Of a stretch of 64,000 bases of DNA, positions 9,000 through 20,251 are shown piece by piece; the stretch's first letter is position 1, and each line of letters opens with the position of its first letter. The notes under the pieces are model-generated. The model was not told the origin of the DNA, did not search any database, and was given only the letters and a program-made list of their open reading frames with translations. The position numbers and the translations under genes are program-made. This DNA is from Microlunatus phosphovorus NM-1 (GTDB lineage Bacteria > Actinomycetota > Actinomycetes > Propionibacteriales > Propionibacteriaceae). The stretch spans positions 3,224,001-3,288,000 of the forward strand of contig NC_015635.1 in NCBI RefSeq assembly GCF_000270245.1, in the 5' to 3' direction.

Positions 9000-9617
9000 G
9001 TGGTTCACCTCACCCGCATCTACACCCGCACCGGGGACGGCGGCCAGACCCGGCTGGTCGACATGTCATTGACCGAAAAGACCGATCCACGCGTGGCGGC
9101 GTACGGGGATGTCGACGAGGCCAACTCCCAGCTCGGGGTGGTGTTGACCACCCCTCAGCTGCCGGAGCCGATGCGCACCTTGCTGAGTCGCGTCCAGAAC
9201 GAGCTGTTCGATGTCGGTGCCGATCTCGGCAATCCGCTGCAGGACTCGTATCGTCATGAGCCGTTGCGGGTGACACAGGACTACGTCGACCGGCTCGAGG
9301 CGGCCTGCGATCAATTCGGCGACCCGCTCCCGGCGCTCCGCTCCTTCGTGCTGCCGGGCGGCTCACCGGCCGCGGCACACCTGCATGTGGCCCGGACGAT
9401 CGTCCGCCGGGCCGAACGGACGGCGTGGACCGCGGTCGAACGATGCGGGACCGAGGTGCCAGGCGGGCTCAACCTGCTGGCCCTCACCTATCTGAACCGG
9501 CTGTCCGATCTGCTGTTCATCCTGGCCCGAGCTGCCAATACTGCGGACGGCACCGACGGGGAAGTGCTCTGGGTCCCCGGTGGCGACCGGAGTTCGGAGC
9601 AGGGCGCAGCTCACTGA
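9000..9617 (+). CDS. Cob(I)yrinic acid a,c-diamide adenosyltransferase, PduO type
   Basis: 205 residues. It has the N-terminal ATP-binding motif RTGDGGQTRL, the internal RRAERTAWTA helix with its catalytic Arg/Glu, and the C-terminal YLNRLSDLLFILAR helix. It transfers the adenosyl group of ATP to cob(I)alamin and so feeds mutases such as methylmalonyl-CoA mutase, which fits meaB nearby. The GTG at 9000 is chosen because the conserved fold begins a few residues later and a -10 element lies directly upstream. Confidence 0.92.
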   Translation: MVHLTRIYTRTGDGGQTRLVDMSLTEKTDPRVAAYGDVDEANSQLGVVLTTPQLPEPMRTLLSRVQNELFDVGADLGNPLQDSYRHEPLRVTQDYVDRLEAACDQFGDPLPALRSFVLPGGSPAAAHLHVARTIVRRAERTAWTAVERCGTEVPGGLNLLALTYLNRLSDLLFILARAANTADGTDGEVLWVPGGDRSSEQGAAH

Positions 9618-9642
9618 CGCGGCGACGCGTGCGCAGTCGCGG

Positions 9643-9800
9643 TCAGGCGGTAGTTTCCCAGAGTTGGGTGGCCCAGTCGGTGTGGCCGAGGGTGAGGGTG
9701 CCTTGGTTGGTGGTGATCATGATCCAGCCTTGGGGTGATTGCCACAGGTAGGTGCCCGGTTCGGGTTGTTTGGACCGCCAGTTCCCGATCGTTTTGGCCC
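9643..9800 (-). pseudogene. 3' fragment of a DUF222/HNH endonuclease gene cut by an IS3-family element
   Basis: The minus strand reads RAKTIGNWRSKQPEPGTYLW and ends at a TGA at 9643, the C-terminal end usual for DUF222-HNH proteins. Its upstream half lies on the other side of the IS at 11091-12985. Removing the IS and one copy of the 4-bp duplication restores one reading frame of 2049 nt (682 codons plus stop). Confidence 0.85.
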
Positions 9801-9867
9801 TGGACTTCCCCCCGTTTGACGGACACCTGACCTGAGGTGGCCACTGGTCACCAGGGAGGATGTCGTT

Positions 9868-10161
9868 GTGCCTGCTCCTCACCCGCCTGAGTTCCGCCGT
9901 CGTGCGGTCGAGCTTGCTCGTGAGCGGTCCAAGCCAGTTGCTGAGTTGGCGAAAGATCTGGGAATTTCCGAATCGTGTCTGCGTCGCTGGATGGAGCAGT
10001 CCGAGACCGACGCTGCCGGTGGTAGCGAGACGGCGTTGACCAGTCGGGAGAAGAAGGAGCTGGTCGAGCTGCGCCGGGATAAACGGCGCCTGGAGATGGA
10101 AGTCGAGATCTTGAAAAGGGCGGCCGCCTATTTTGCCCAGGAGAATGTTCTCCCAAAATAG
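9868..10161 (+). CDS. IS3-family transposase OrfA
   Basis: 97 residues. The helix-turn-helix region is AELAKDLGISESCLRRW, followed by a leucine-zipper-like coiled coil (ELRRDKRRLEMEVEILKRAA). It binds the IS ends and regulates transposition. The start is GTG 9868 with GGAGGA 8 nt upstream. Its stop shares one base with the GTG start of orfB, which lies in the -1 frame. A short A-run (TTGAAAAGG) near 10115 could allow frameshifting, but it is shorter than the usual slippery site. Confidence 0.9.
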   Translation: MPAPHPPEFRRRAVELARERSKPVAELAKDLGISESCLRRWMEQSETDAAGGSETALTSREKKELVELRRDKRRLEMEVEILKRAAAYFAQENVLPK

Positions 10162-11051
10162 TGTACGGGCTGGTCCATGAAATGGCCGATGACGGGATTG
10201 ATGTCGCGGTGGCTTGCCGGGTGCTGAATGTGTCGCGGTCGGGATACTACGACTGGCGCGGCCGGCCTGCATCGGCACGGGAACAGGAGAACACGCTGCT
10301 GTTGAAGCTGATCGAGGAGATCCATGCCGATGAGGACATGAAGACGTACGGGGCGCCGCGGGTGCACGCCGAGCTGGTCTTGGGGCACGACCTGCAGGTG
10401 AACCAGAAGCGGGTCGCCCGGCTGATGCGCCAGGCCGGCATCCAGGGCCTGTACCGGCGGCGTCGGTCGTGGACCACGATCCGGGACCCGCACGCCATCC
10501 CCGCCAAGGACCTCGTCAACCGCCGGTTCACGGTGGACGGTCCGAACCGGTTGTGGCTGACCGACATCACCGAGCACCCGACGGTGGAGGGCAAGGTGTA
10601 CTGCGCCGCGGTCATGGACGCCTGGTCCCGCCGGGTCCTGGGCTGGTCCATCGACGACAACATGCGGAAGGAGCTCGTGGTCGACGCGCTCGGGATGGCG
10701 GTGCTGCGGCGCAACCCGATGGACGTCGACAATAACACGATCATGCATTCCGATCACGGGTCGCAATTCACATCGTGGGCATTCAGTCAGAAAGTCTATG
10801 ATGCCGGGCTGGTGCCGTCGATGGGCAGTGTGGGCGACTGCTACGACAATGCGATGATGGAGTCCTTCTGGGAGAGAATGCAACTCGAGCTGCTCGATTC
10901 GCAGGTATGGTTCACCCGGGACGAGCTTGCCAACGCGATGTTTCGATGGATAGAATCATGGTATAATCGGAGACGTCGGCATTCGAGTATTGGAATGCTG
11001 TCGCCGATAGAGTTTGAAACCCGTTCCACAGGGTCAGACCGTCCGGGCTGA
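10161..11051 (+). CDS. IS3-family transposase OrfB (DDE integrase core)
   Basis: 296 residues. An HTH_21-like start (VACRVLNVSRSGYYDWR) is followed by the integrase core: the first Asp in RLWLTDITEH, the second in TIMHSDHGSQF, and the Glu in YDNAMMESFWERMQ, spaced as in IS3 transposases. The frame is complete and undisturbed. It catalyses strand transfer, probably with OrfA or as an OrfAB fusion. Confidence 0.93.
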   Translation: MYGLVHEMADDGIDVAVACRVLNVSRSGYYDWRGRPASAREQENTLLLKLIEEIHADEDMKTYGAPRVHAELVLGHDLQVNQKRVARLMRQAGIQGLYRRRRSWTTIRDPHAIPAKDLVNRRFTVDGPNRLWLTDITEHPTVEGKVYCAAVMDAWSRRVLGWSIDDNMRKELVVDALGMAVLRRNPMDVDNNTIMHSDHGSQFTSWAFSQKVYDAGLVPSMGSVGDCYDNAMMESFWERMQLELLDSQVWFTRDELANAMFRWIESWYNRRRRHSSIGMLSPIEFETRSTGSDRPG

Positions 11052-11090
11052 CCCTCAACCCCGAGTGTCCGTGGAACAGGGGGAACCTCA

Positions 11091-12985
11091 GCCCGGTGTT
11101 CACATCGGGCGAGGGGGCCGAGGGTGTGCATGCCGGTTTGTCCGGGTGGCCCGTTGTGGAGGTAGGCGGGGGTGTGATCGAGATCGGTACGGCCAGTGGT
11201 GGGTGAGTGCGGGAACACCGATCGGGGATGCCGAATCTGCATGGCACGACGCAGCCGGAGCGGCGTCTCATATCCGTCGGCGGACGCGGTCTCGGCCGGA
11301 TCCACGACGGGATACACCGTGAGGTGGGCTTCGTGCTGGACCAGGAACCGTTGCAGTTGCTCGATCAGGATCGGTCCCCAGTCGGTCCGCACCACCCCGT
11401 GACCATCCCGCAGGGTCTGTTCACTGAGGTGGACGTGCAACACGACCGTGGGTGCGCACGCGGCCAACTGGGCCGGGGTCAAGGGTCGCCAACCGGGTGG
11501 CCGGAACGCCTCCGGTAATGGTGGTCGCACTGGGCCGGTCCGTGCCGGGCCGGTCCGCGCCTCACCTGTGGTAGTCGAGGTGGTCTCGGTGTCGCTGGTG
11601 TCGGGATCATCGGGATCGCTGCGTCGCGGGTTGTCGTGACCGGTGGTGTTCTGGTCGCCTGCCGTTGTGGCGCCTGTCCAGTCGCGACTGGTCTGCTTGG
11701 TGCTGGGGCGATGCCCGCCGGTTGGAGGGGTGCCGAGGCTGCCGGGATCACTTTGGCCGGCATTGTTCGGTCCGGTGTCGCCTGGACCACCGTCACTTCG
11801 ACTGGGGTCTGCTTGGCCGGAATCGGCGCCACTGCTCGGCTGGTCGACCGCGGGGGTGTCGTCGCTGGCACTGTCACGGCCGGCACTGTCACGGCTGGCA
11901 CTGTCACGGCTGGCACTGTCGCGGCCGGCATCACCGTCACTGGTGCCGTCGTGCTGGTGCTGAAACCAGGCCAGGTCGTCGGGATCGGGCGGCGGATCCG
12001 CCGGCCAATAGTCAGGCTCGCCGTCGGGGCCGGGTCCGGGCTGGTCGGGGCGGGGTTGGGTCCACCACTCATCCTCATCAAAGGAGGGTTGATGATAGTT
12101 GCCGTGTTGGGCGGTCTCCCAGCCTGCAGCGGGTAGGTCATCCGCCCACGGATCAGTGTCGTCGGCGGCGTGCGCAGCAGTCTGTTCCCACGGATCCCGG
12201 TGCGGGTCCGGATCGGTCGCGTGCCGAGCCAACAGGTCCAGGACCCGGGCGGGATGCGCGATCCAACCCATCGCCTTCGACATCCGCACCGGCAACGGGT
12301 CCTCATCACCCTCGTCGGCTAAACATTCCGCGACACGTTGATGCAGGGCGAGGAGCATCGCCACATCCCCGGCCTCACCCCGGGCGATCAGGGTGCGGAG
12401 CCCGTCTTCGGATTGGGTGGCGCGAACCTCACGTTTCGCGGCGATGATCTTCTCCCGCTCCCGATAGGAGGTTTCATCCACCTCGAGCATGGTGGCATCC
12501 AAGTTCTTCAGGAACGTCTGCCACGGCAACTGGGTGACCCAGCCGGCGGTCTGCTCATCCACCATCCCCACGATCGCGATCGACAGGTGGGCGGTCAGGT
12601 TCGCGATCTTCCGGGCCTGCCACGCATGGATCTCACCCGCCTGGACGCGTTCCCACAACCTGGGGAGTCGGTGCCGGACCGTCAAGGCATCAGACATCCA
12701 AGACCGGGCGGAGCCGGTCGAGGTGCCGAACGGGCCGATCAATCCCTCAGGGGCGAACTCCGCGACCGGCGGTGTCCCGACCGGGCCGATCTTGACGAGC
12801 CGTTCGACCAACACCCCACCCTCGAGATGATCCACCTCCGAATGCGCGTCGGCCCACGCGGCGGCCACCACAAGCTTGCGACAACCCCACCGTTTCGACT
12901 GCTGCTCGGCCCGGGCGGCGAGGTCGGCCAGGGCGCGCCGGTCCCCCAGCGCCGCCTCCAACCGATCCTCGAACATGTCACCCAT
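11091..12985 (-). pseudogene. 5' part of a DUF222/HNH endonuclease-like gene, interrupted by IS
   Basis: It begins MGDMFEDRLEAALGD and continues through a helical DUF222 region (to about residue 240). A long low-complexity linker rich in Asp/Ser/Gly/Pro follows, then a degenerate HNH-type zone (TDLDHTPAYLHNGPPGQT, later ARCEHRA). At 11091 the frame enters the IS. DUF222-HNH proteins are abundant multicopy actinobacterial genes, often linked to mobile DNA; their function is unresolved. The native C-terminus is at 9643-9796. Confidence 0.85.
11867..11926. repeat. Four tandem 15-bp repeats inside the DUF222 linker
   Basis: Units GGCACTGTCACGGCY (fourth unit with one change) start at 11867, 11882, 11897 and 11912. 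They encode the pentapeptide repeat ASRDS/AGRDS on the minus strand. The period is a multiple of three, so length changes keep the frame. Confidence 0.85.
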
Positions 12986-13110
12986 TCTAGTCGAACAGGT
13001 GTGCGATGACTAGTGTTTGAGCCCATGTTTTTCCTGTCCACACACGGGAAACACTTGTCATCCGCCTGGGCAAGTCGGCGGGTTCCCGTGGGATGCTGGA
13101 TCCGCTCGCG

Positions 13111-13266
13111 GTCGTCTGTGGCCCGTGGGTGCGAAACGTACCGGCGGCCCGCCTGGCACGCGATCGTTTGTGGCCCGCGGGCGCGAAACGTACCCACAGC
13201 CCGCATGTGTCGCGATCGTCTGTGGCCCCGGGGTCGCGAAACGTACCCGCGCCCCGCCGGTCGTCG
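13111..13266. repeat. Three 52-bp imperfect direct repeats downstream of the GH5 gene
   Basis: Units start at 13111, 13163 and 13215. Each opens with RTCGTYTGTGGCCC, continues GGG-GCGAAACGTACC and ends near a CCCGC block. The spacing is exactly 52 bp. The segment between the DUF222 gene start (12985) and the GH5 stop (13296) contains no credible gene. The constant GCGAAACGTACC suggests a protein-binding or RNA element; it is not a CRISPR because the intervening parts are also similar. Confidence 0.7.
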
Positions 13267-13295
13267 TCGCGAGTGGGCCCAACAGATGAGACCCA

Positions 13296-14297
13296 TCAGA
13301 TGCAGATGACGCCGGTCTCGACCTGGTGGCGGAAGTTCCAGTCATCCCGGGTGGCGGTCTTGTACGACCAGTAGCACCAGCCCAGGGCGCCGGCATAACC
13401 CTCGAGCTGGGCATCGACGTAGCGGCGAGCGAGATCGGCGGGTGACTCCGCCCGGCCAGTCAGTGCCCTCGGATCCATCCCGGCGCTCCACTCGCCGACC
13501 AGGACCGGCTGATGTCGCTGCAGCCGCGCGATCAGCTTCGCCCGCCGCCGGGCCTTGACGAGGTGCTGCTCGTAGGTCTTGCGGGTGTCCCACGGATAGA
13601 ACGCCTGGTAGAAGTGGCAGTCCAGGACGACGGGGAAGTCGGGACTTGATCGCAGCGAGCCAGAGGTGAGCAAGGGCACGAATCCGTCCGAGAACACCAC
13701 ATGGGTTCCGGGGCGCAGCACTTCGGTCAACCGTCGGTATGCCCGGTGGTGGAACTCCCACAGCCGCCAGATCCGCAGATCCATCGGCTCGTTCAGCATT
13801 TCGATCCCCCACAGCGCGGCATGTCCGGCATAGCGCTCGGCCAGCCCGATCAGCGCCTCGAGACTGTCTTCCCGGTGCGCCGCCAGCCGGTAGAACGATC
13901 GAGGGCCGACCAGACCGCTGTGATCGCGACCGTTCTGCGACCCGGTCGCGCCATGCAGATCGAGCAGCACCTTCAGTCCGTATGTCTGCGCCCAGTCCAT
14001 CGCCGCATCCAGCAGGTCCACCGAGGAGAGGTACGGCGGTGCCTCCCGGACCGCCCAATGCCCGACCGGCAGCCGGACCAGATCCAGCCCGTGCTCGGCG
14101 ATCCAGGCGAAGTCAGCCTCGGTGATGAAGGTCTCCCGATGCCGCCGGATGATCTCGCGCCCGCCAGGGATCTGCACCAGGGTGTGTTCGTCGACCGCGT
14201 TGCTGTCGGCGAACAGGCCCGGAGTCATCCAGGGTTCGACGACGAGCCAACCACCCAGGTTGACGCCCCTGAACTGATCGGACCTTCGCTGCTGCAC
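13296..14297 (-). CDS. Glycoside hydrolase family 5 protein (exo-1,3-glucanase-like)
   Basis: 333 residues. The N-terminus RGVNLGGWLVVEPWMTPGLF is typical of GH5 exo-beta-1,3-glucanase-like enzymes. The acid/base Glu lies in EMLNEPM (about residue 167) and the nucleophile Glu in VLVGEWSAGMD (about 274). The HxF strand is CHFYQAFYPWD. No signal peptide is visible, so it probably acts in the cytoplasm or on imported oligosaccharide. The start is GTG 14297, with a -10 like CATACT 6 nt before it, suggesting a leaderless transcript. Confidence 0.85.
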   Translation of the reverse strand: MQQRRSDQFRGVNLGGWLVVEPWMTPGLFADSNAVDEHTLVQIPGGREIIRRHRETFITEADFAWIAEHGLDLVRLPVGHWAVREAPPYLSSVDLLDAAMDWAQTYGLKVLLDLHGATGSQNGRDHSGLVGPRSFYRLAAHREDSLEALIGLAERYAGHAALWGIEMLNEPMDLRIWRLWEFHHRAYRRLTEVLRPGTHVVFSDGFVPLLTSGSLRSSPDFPVVLDCHFYQAFYPWDTRKTYEQHLVKARRRAKLIARLQRHQPVLVGEWSAGMDPRALTGRAESPADLARRYVDAQLEGYAGALGWCYWSYKTATRDDWNFRHQVETGVICI

Positions 14298-14365
14298 CCG
14301 GCAAGTATGGCCCGCTTCACCGGCGGCGACGAACGAGCGGTCTCGAGCGCCGCGCGAGCAGTGCC

Positions 14366-15160
14366 ATGGACACAGCTACTAGCGTGGATGCCGTGACGAC
14401 GCCGGTCCGAGGTGAGCAGCCGGCCGTCGAGGAACTCATCCTCGGACCCCGTCCGAACCGCCCAGTCCCTCGGTGGCTGCTGATGGTGGCCTCGATCATG
14501 GCTGTCCTGCTGATCTGTGGCTTCGCGGTCTGGCGGTTCTGGCCGCAGCCGGGACCGCCGCTCAGCCTCGCCCAGCTCCAGGACGCGTACGCCGGCATGG
14601 TCCGCGGAGACGGCGTCAACGACGCTTCCGTGCTGACTCGCCGAGGTAGCAACCAGGACGCCGTCACGGTCAGCCCAACAGACTGCACGGCCTTGGTGGA
14701 GACCATCATGATCAATCGCCTGCCCGCCGCAGCTCTCGACGGCGTCGGCACCTACTGGCTGGAGGGCACCTGGTCGATCGCCCTGTTCACGCTGCGTTTC
14801 GACGACTCCTCAGCGGCGCAGGCCGAACTGACTCGCGCCGCGACCGCCTTGGACACCTGTGCTGGCGAGCGAGTCAGCCTGGCCGCCAATCCGACCAGCG
14901 GCGGCGAGAACGGCAGCGCCACGCTCTGGCAAGCAGTCGTCGGGCACACGTCCGAGCAGACCACCAGCACGGGGCTCAGCTACACCTTGGCGATGCCTGA
15001 CGGCTTGATGATCGGCCAGCTGATGACCTACCGCAACACCGTCAGTTGGCAGTTTCGCTACGCCGCGGGTGTGACCACGTACGCCAGCGACCCCGCCGAT
15101 CGACTGATCCAGTCACTTCAGAACCAGCTCGATGCGGTCGCTGCCACCGCGTCCCGCTGA
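14366..15160 (+). CDS. Membrane-anchored protein with a sensor-like extracellular domain
   Basis: 264 residues. A cytoplasmic N-terminus of about 35 residues is followed by one transmembrane helix (WLLMVASIMAVLLICGFAVW). The roughly 200-residue outer domain has two Cys that could pair (in PTDCTALVE and LDTCAGERVS). The layout resembles the extracellular PknH-like sensor domains of actinobacteria, but the match is weak. It is divergent from the GH5 gene and convergent with DUF2550. Function unknown. Confidence 0.6.
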   Translation: MDTATSVDAVTTPVRGEQPAVEELILGPRPNRPVPRWLLMVASIMAVLLICGFAVWRFWPQPGPPLSLAQLQDAYAGMVRGDGVNDASVLTRRGSNQDAVTVSPTDCTALVETIMINRLPAAALDGVGTYWLEGTWSIALFTLRFDDSSAAQAELTRAATALDTCAGERVSLAANPTSGGENGSATLWQAVVGHTSEQTTSTGLSYTLAMPDGLMIGQLMTYRNTVSWQFRYAAGVTTYASDPADRLIQSLQNQLDAVAATASR

Positions 15161-15195
15161 GCGACCGCCAAGCCGGCGACCAGTGCTCTCCAGCG

Positions 15196-15651
15196 CTAGA
15201 TCCGCGGTGGTCGTGGTGGTGCGGCCTCCAGCCAACTCAAGAAGCCGGTCAGCGACTCAGCGCTCATCGCGATCTCCCAAGGCTGACCGGTTCCGTTCCC
15301 GGGGCCCTGTTCCTCCAGTTCGACGATCCGTTGCCCGGTGTAGAGCGCGACTGCCTCGACCGGATCTGGCTCCCGGTCGTTGAGCACCCGCACCTCGTTG
15401 CGCAGAAAGGACTTTCTGGGCTTGCTGGAGTAGGAGAAGAACCGGAACCACTCCAGCATCTCGGCGTTGTACCGGGCCATGCCCAACGCCCAGCCCGCAC
15501 CCGGAGTCGAACGATTCAACCGCACGCTGCACTCGAACAGGCCACCTTCGCGAGCCAGCCAGCGCCGGCGCAGTGGCAGCGCAGCCAGGGCCGCCGCTGC
15601 CAGCGCAGCGAGCAGCACCAGCAGACACCCGACCAGCAACCATTCATGCAT
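15196..15651 (-). CDS. DUF2550 family membrane protein
   Basis: 151 residues. One N-terminal transmembrane helix (HEWLLVGCLLVLLAALAAAA) is followed by a cytoplasmic domain with the family pattern GGLFECSVRL, GWALGMARYN and WFRFFSYSSKP. DUF2550 genes usually lie just downstream of atpC in actinobacteria, as here (54-bp gap). Role unknown. Confidence 0.85.
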   Translation of the reverse strand: MHEWLLVGCLLVLLAALAAAALAALPLRRRWLAREGGLFECSVRLNRSTPGAGWALGMARYNAEMLEWFRFFSYSSKPRKSFLRNEVRVLNDREPDPVEAVALYTGQRIVELEEQGPGNGTGQPWEIAMSAESLTGFLSWLEAAPPRPPRI

Positions 15652-15704
15652 CGCGAATCGACACTAGCTCTGAAGGGCTGCGAGAAGGTTGCGAGAGCGA
15701 GCAG

Positions 15705-16109
15705 CTACAGCCGCAGCTTCTCGGCTGCCCGAATCTGAGCGCTCGCCCAGGCGAAGTGCTGCCGAGTGTCCTCGTCGTCCTCGCCGGCATCGAGCCGTGC
15801 CCGCGCCTCGGCCAGTTCCTTCTCGGCCTCGCGTAGGCTCACCTCGGTCGCCGTCGCCGCATACTCGCTCAGGATCGAGACGCGTCCGTGCGCCACCGAG
15901 ATGAACCCACCGTCGACCGCGAAGATCTCACGGGTGGCGTCCGGACAATAGACCTGGATCGCACCCGCGACCAAGATCGCCAGCACCGGCTCATGGCCAG
16001 GCAGGATCCCCATGTCGCCGTCGGTGGTCTTCGCGATGATGTTGGTCGCTTCACCCGACCACACCACGCGCGTCGCCGAGACGACCTCGACATGCAACGG
16101 ATCTGCCAC
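15705..16109 (-). CDS. atpC: F1Fo ATP synthase subunit epsilon
   Basis: 134 residues. An N-terminal beta barrel (HVEVVSATRVVWSGEATNII, GDMGILPGHEP) is followed by a C-terminal helical hairpin (ELAEARARLDAGEDDEDT). Epsilon couples the rotor stalk and can inhibit ATP hydrolysis. Last gene of the operon, 5 bp after atpD. Confidence 0.95.
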   Translation of the reverse strand: MADPLHVEVVSATRVVWSGEATNIIAKTTDGDMGILPGHEPVLAILVAGAIQVYCPDATREIFAVDGGFISVAHGRVSILSEYAATATEVSLREAEKELAEARARLDAGEDDEDTRQHFAWASAQIRAAEKLRL

Positions 16110-16114
16110 GAGGC

Positions 16115-17578
<1,464 letters not shown>

Positions 17579-17628
17579 TTACCTCGTGTGGCTCTGTCGT
17601 GTCTGTCTGGTGCTAGTTCGCGTTGGTG

Positions 17629-18543
17629 CTAGTCCGCGTTCGCGGTTGCTTCGGCCAAGGCGGCTGCGCCGCCGACGATCTCGCTGATCTCCTGGGTGAT
17701 CTCGGCCTGCCGCGCCTGGTTCGCCTCGCGGGTCAGCTTCTCGATCAACTGCTGGGCGTTGTCGGTGGCCGCCTTCATCGCCCGCTGCCGGCTGGCGAGC
17801 TCGGAGGCCGCCGACTGCAGCAGGCAGGAGTACACCCGCGCCGCCACATACAGCGGCAACAACTCGTCCAGCACCGTCTCGGCATCGGGCTCGAACTCGT
17901 ACAACGGGTGCAGGTCCGGATGTGCCGTCTGCTCCGAGCTCCGCTCCACCGCCAACGGCAGCAGCCGGATCACGGTCGGCTCCTGGCGCAGCATGGAGAT
18001 GAAACGGGTGTAGACGATATGGATCTCGTCGACGCCGCCTTCCTCGGTCGGCTTCAGGAACGAGTCGATCAGCGCGTCGGCGATGTCCCGAGCGTGCTCG
18101 TAGGTGGGCGAGTCGGAGAAACCCTCCCAGCGCCGGTGGATTTCGAACCGGCGGAAGCTGGCGAACGCGATCGCCTTGCGTCCGGCCAGGAACCGCTGCA
18201 CCCGCAAGCCGTTGCGCTCCAGCAGTTCGCGCAACTGCATGGCCCGCTTCAGCACCGACGACGAGTACGCGCCCGCCAGGCCCCGGTCTGAGGTGATCAC
18301 CAGGATCGCCGCCGCCTGTGGGTCGGCGACCTGATTGGTCAGCGGATGGTCGATCTCGGGCGCGTCCGTGGCGACCGCCGAGACCGCCCGAGTGAGCTCC
18401 CGGGCGTACGGTCCCGCTTCCCGCGCACGCTGCTGGGCCTTGCCGATCCGGGAGGACGCGATCAACTCCATCGCCCGCGTCACCTTCTTCGTGGTGGTGA
18501 CCGCGGTGCGGCGCTGACGCAGCTCCCTGAGGCTCGCTGGCAT
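17629..18543 (-). CDS. atpG: F1Fo ATP synthase subunit gamma
   Basis: 304 residues. The conserved N-terminal helix is RELRQRRTAVTTTKKVTRAM and the C-terminal helix is SELASRQRAMKAATDNAQQL. A central insertion is normal for actinobacteria. Gamma is the rotating shaft inside the alpha3beta3 ring. It lies 24 bp after atpA. Confidence 0.97.
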   Translation of the reverse strand: MPASLRELRQRRTAVTTTKKVTRAMELIASSRIGKAQQRAREAGPYARELTRAVSAVATDAPEIDHPLTNQVADPQAAAILVITSDRGLAGAYSSSVLKRAMQLRELLERNGLRVQRFLAGRKAIAFASFRRFEIHRRWEGFSDSPTYEHARDIADALIDSFLKPTEEGGVDEIHIVYTRFISMLRQEPTVIRLLPLAVERSSEQTAHPDLHPLYEFEPDAETVLDELLPLYVAARVYSCLLQSAASELASRQRAMKAATDNAQQLIEKLTREANQARQAEITQEISEIVGGAAALAEATANAD

Positions 18544-18567
18544 CGGTGTGTTCCTCCCTGGTGACCG

Positions 18568-20202
18568 TCAGCGCTTCTGCGCGACGATCTTCTCCTGGCT
18601 GACGTCCTCAGCATCGAGCGGCTCGTACTTCTCCAGACCGGGAAGCAGCTTGCCCTCCGATGTCTGGAAGCCCTGCTTGAACTCCCCGATCTGCCTACGC
18701 AACTCGGTGGCAGTGTCGTCGTCGAAGACCTTCGTCTCCCGGATGTTGGCCAAGGCGCTGCCGTGATGACGCAGGTAGTCCAGCATCTCGCGCTCGAACC
18801 GGAGCACATCGATGACCGGCACCTCGTCCATCAGACCCTGCAGACCGGCCCAGACCGAGACGACCTGCTCCTCCACCGGATACGGCGAGTACTGCGGCTG
18901 ACGCAGCAGCTCGGTGAGCCGGCTGCCCCGATCCAGCTGACGCCTGGTGGTGGCGTCCAGGTCCGAGGCGAACATGGCGAACGCCTGCATGTCGCGGAAC
19001 TGCGCCAACTCCAGCTTCAGCGAGCCGGCCACCGTCTTCATCGCCTTGATCTGCGCGGCACCGCCGACCCGGGACACCGAGATGCCGACATCGATGGCCG
19101 GACGCTGGTTGGCGTTGAACAGGTCCGATTGCAAGAAGATCTGGCCGTCGGTGATCGAGATGACGTTCGTCGGGATGTAGGCCGAGACGTCGTTGGCCTT
19201 GGTCTCGATGATCGGCAGCCCGGTCATCGAGCCGGCACCCAGCTCGTTGGACAGCTTGGCGCAGCGCTCCAGCAGGCGGCTGTGCAGATAGAACACGTCA
19301 CCGGGGTAGGCCTCACGACCCGGCGGGCGGCGCAGCAGCAGCGACATCGCGCGGTAGGCCTCGGCCTGCTTGGTCAGGTCGTCGAAGACGATCAGCACGT
19401 GCTTGCCCTGGTACATCCAGTGCTGCCCGATGGCCGAGCCGGCATACGGAGCGATGTACTTGTAGCCGGCCGGATCGGACGCCGGCGAGTGCACGATGGT
19501 CGTGTACGCCAGCGCGCCGGCCTCTTCCAGCGCACCCCGGATGGAGGCGATGGTCGAGCCCTTCTGGCCGATCGCGACGTAGATGCAGCGCACCTGCTGC
19601 TCCGGATCGCCGGACTCCCAGGCCGCCTTCTGGTTCATGATCGTGTCGATCGCGATGGCGGTCTTGCCGGTCTTGCGGTCGCCGATGATCAACTGCCGCT
19701 GACCGCGACCGATCGGGATCATGGCGTCGATCGCCTTGATCCCAGTCTGCAGCGGCTGACGGACCTCCTGCCGCTCCATCACGCCGGCTGCCTGCAATTC
19801 CAGCGGCCGCCGCTCGTCGATATCGGTGATCTCGCCAAGACCGTCGATCGGCTCGCCCATCGCGTTGACCGTACGGCCCAAGTACCCGTCGCCGACCGGA
19901 ACCGAGAGGATCTCACCGGTGCCGCGCACCGGCTGCCCCTCCTCGATGCCTTCGGACTCGCCGAGCACCACGACGCCGATCTCGCGCACATCGAGGTTCA
20001 ACGCGATGCCGAGGGTGCCGTTCTCGAACTGGAGCAGCTCGTTGGCCTTGGCCGAGGGCAGGCCCTCGACCCGCGCGATGCCGTCACCGGAGGTGACGAC
20101 GGTGCCGACTTCCTCGCGGGTCGCGGTCTCCGGCTGGTAGTTCTGGACGAATCTGTCCAGTGCCTCCCGGATCTCCTCCGGTCGAATCGTCAGTTCCGCC
20201 AT
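18568..20202 (-). CDS. atpA: F1Fo ATP synthase subunit alpha
   Basis: 544 residues. The P-loop is [11 protein letters not shown], with the [16 protein letters not shown] strand and the alpha signature [17 protein letters not shown]. It binds non-catalytic nucleotide and contacts delta. It is preceded by atpH with a 49-bp gap. Confidence 0.98.
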   Translation of the reverse strand: MAELTIRPEEIREALDRFVQNYQPETATREEVGTVVTSGDGIARVEGLPSAKANELLQFENGTLGIALNLDVREIGVVVLGESEGIEEGQPVRGTGEILSVPVGDGYLGRTVNAMGEPIDGLGEITDIDERRPLELQAAGVMERQEVRQPLQTGIKAIDAMIPIGRGQRQLIIGDRKTGKTAIAIDTIMNQKAAWESGDPEQQVRCIYVAIGQKGSTIASIRGALEEAGALAYTTIVHSPASDPAGYKYIAPYAGSAIGQHWMYQGKHVLIVFDDLTKQAEAYRAMSLLLRRPPGREAYPGDVFYLHSRLLERCAKLSNELGAGSMTGLPIIETKANDVSAYIPTNVISITDGQIFLQSDLFNANQRPAIDVGISVSRVGGAAQIKAMKTVAGSLKLELAQFRDMQAFAMFASDLDATTRRQLDRGSRLTELLRQPQYSPYPVEEQVVSVWAGLQGLMDEVPVIDVLRFEREMLDYLRHHGSALANIRETKVFDDDTATELRRQIGEFKQGFQTSEGKLLPGLEKYEPLDAEDVSQEKIVAQKR

Positions 20203-20251
20203 CGTTTCCTCATCCGATCGTGATCAATTCAAGTTCTGGTTGATGTCTGGG

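Larger units (their letters stand above)
9801..11090 (+). mobile_element. Complete IS3-family insertion sequence, 1290 bp
   Basis: The ends are imperfect inverted repeats of about 30 bp (left TGGACTTCCCCCCGTTTGAC, right on the complement TGAGGTTCCCCCTGTTCCAC). They are flanked by a direct 4-bp target duplication GCCC at 9797-9800 and 11091-11094. Inside are two overlapping genes, orfA with a helix-turn-helix and orfB with the DDE catalytic core. All parts appear intact, so the copy could be active. It interrupts a DUF222/HNH gene on the opposite strand. Confidence 0.93.

Noticed and set aside
10100-10125. Programmed -1 frameshift site in the IS element
   Set aside because: The A-run is only four bases and the OrfB frame has its own GTG; frameshifting is possible but not supported.
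13111-13266. Possible CRISPR array
   Set aside because: The spacers are as similar as the repeats, there are only three units, and no cas gene is near.
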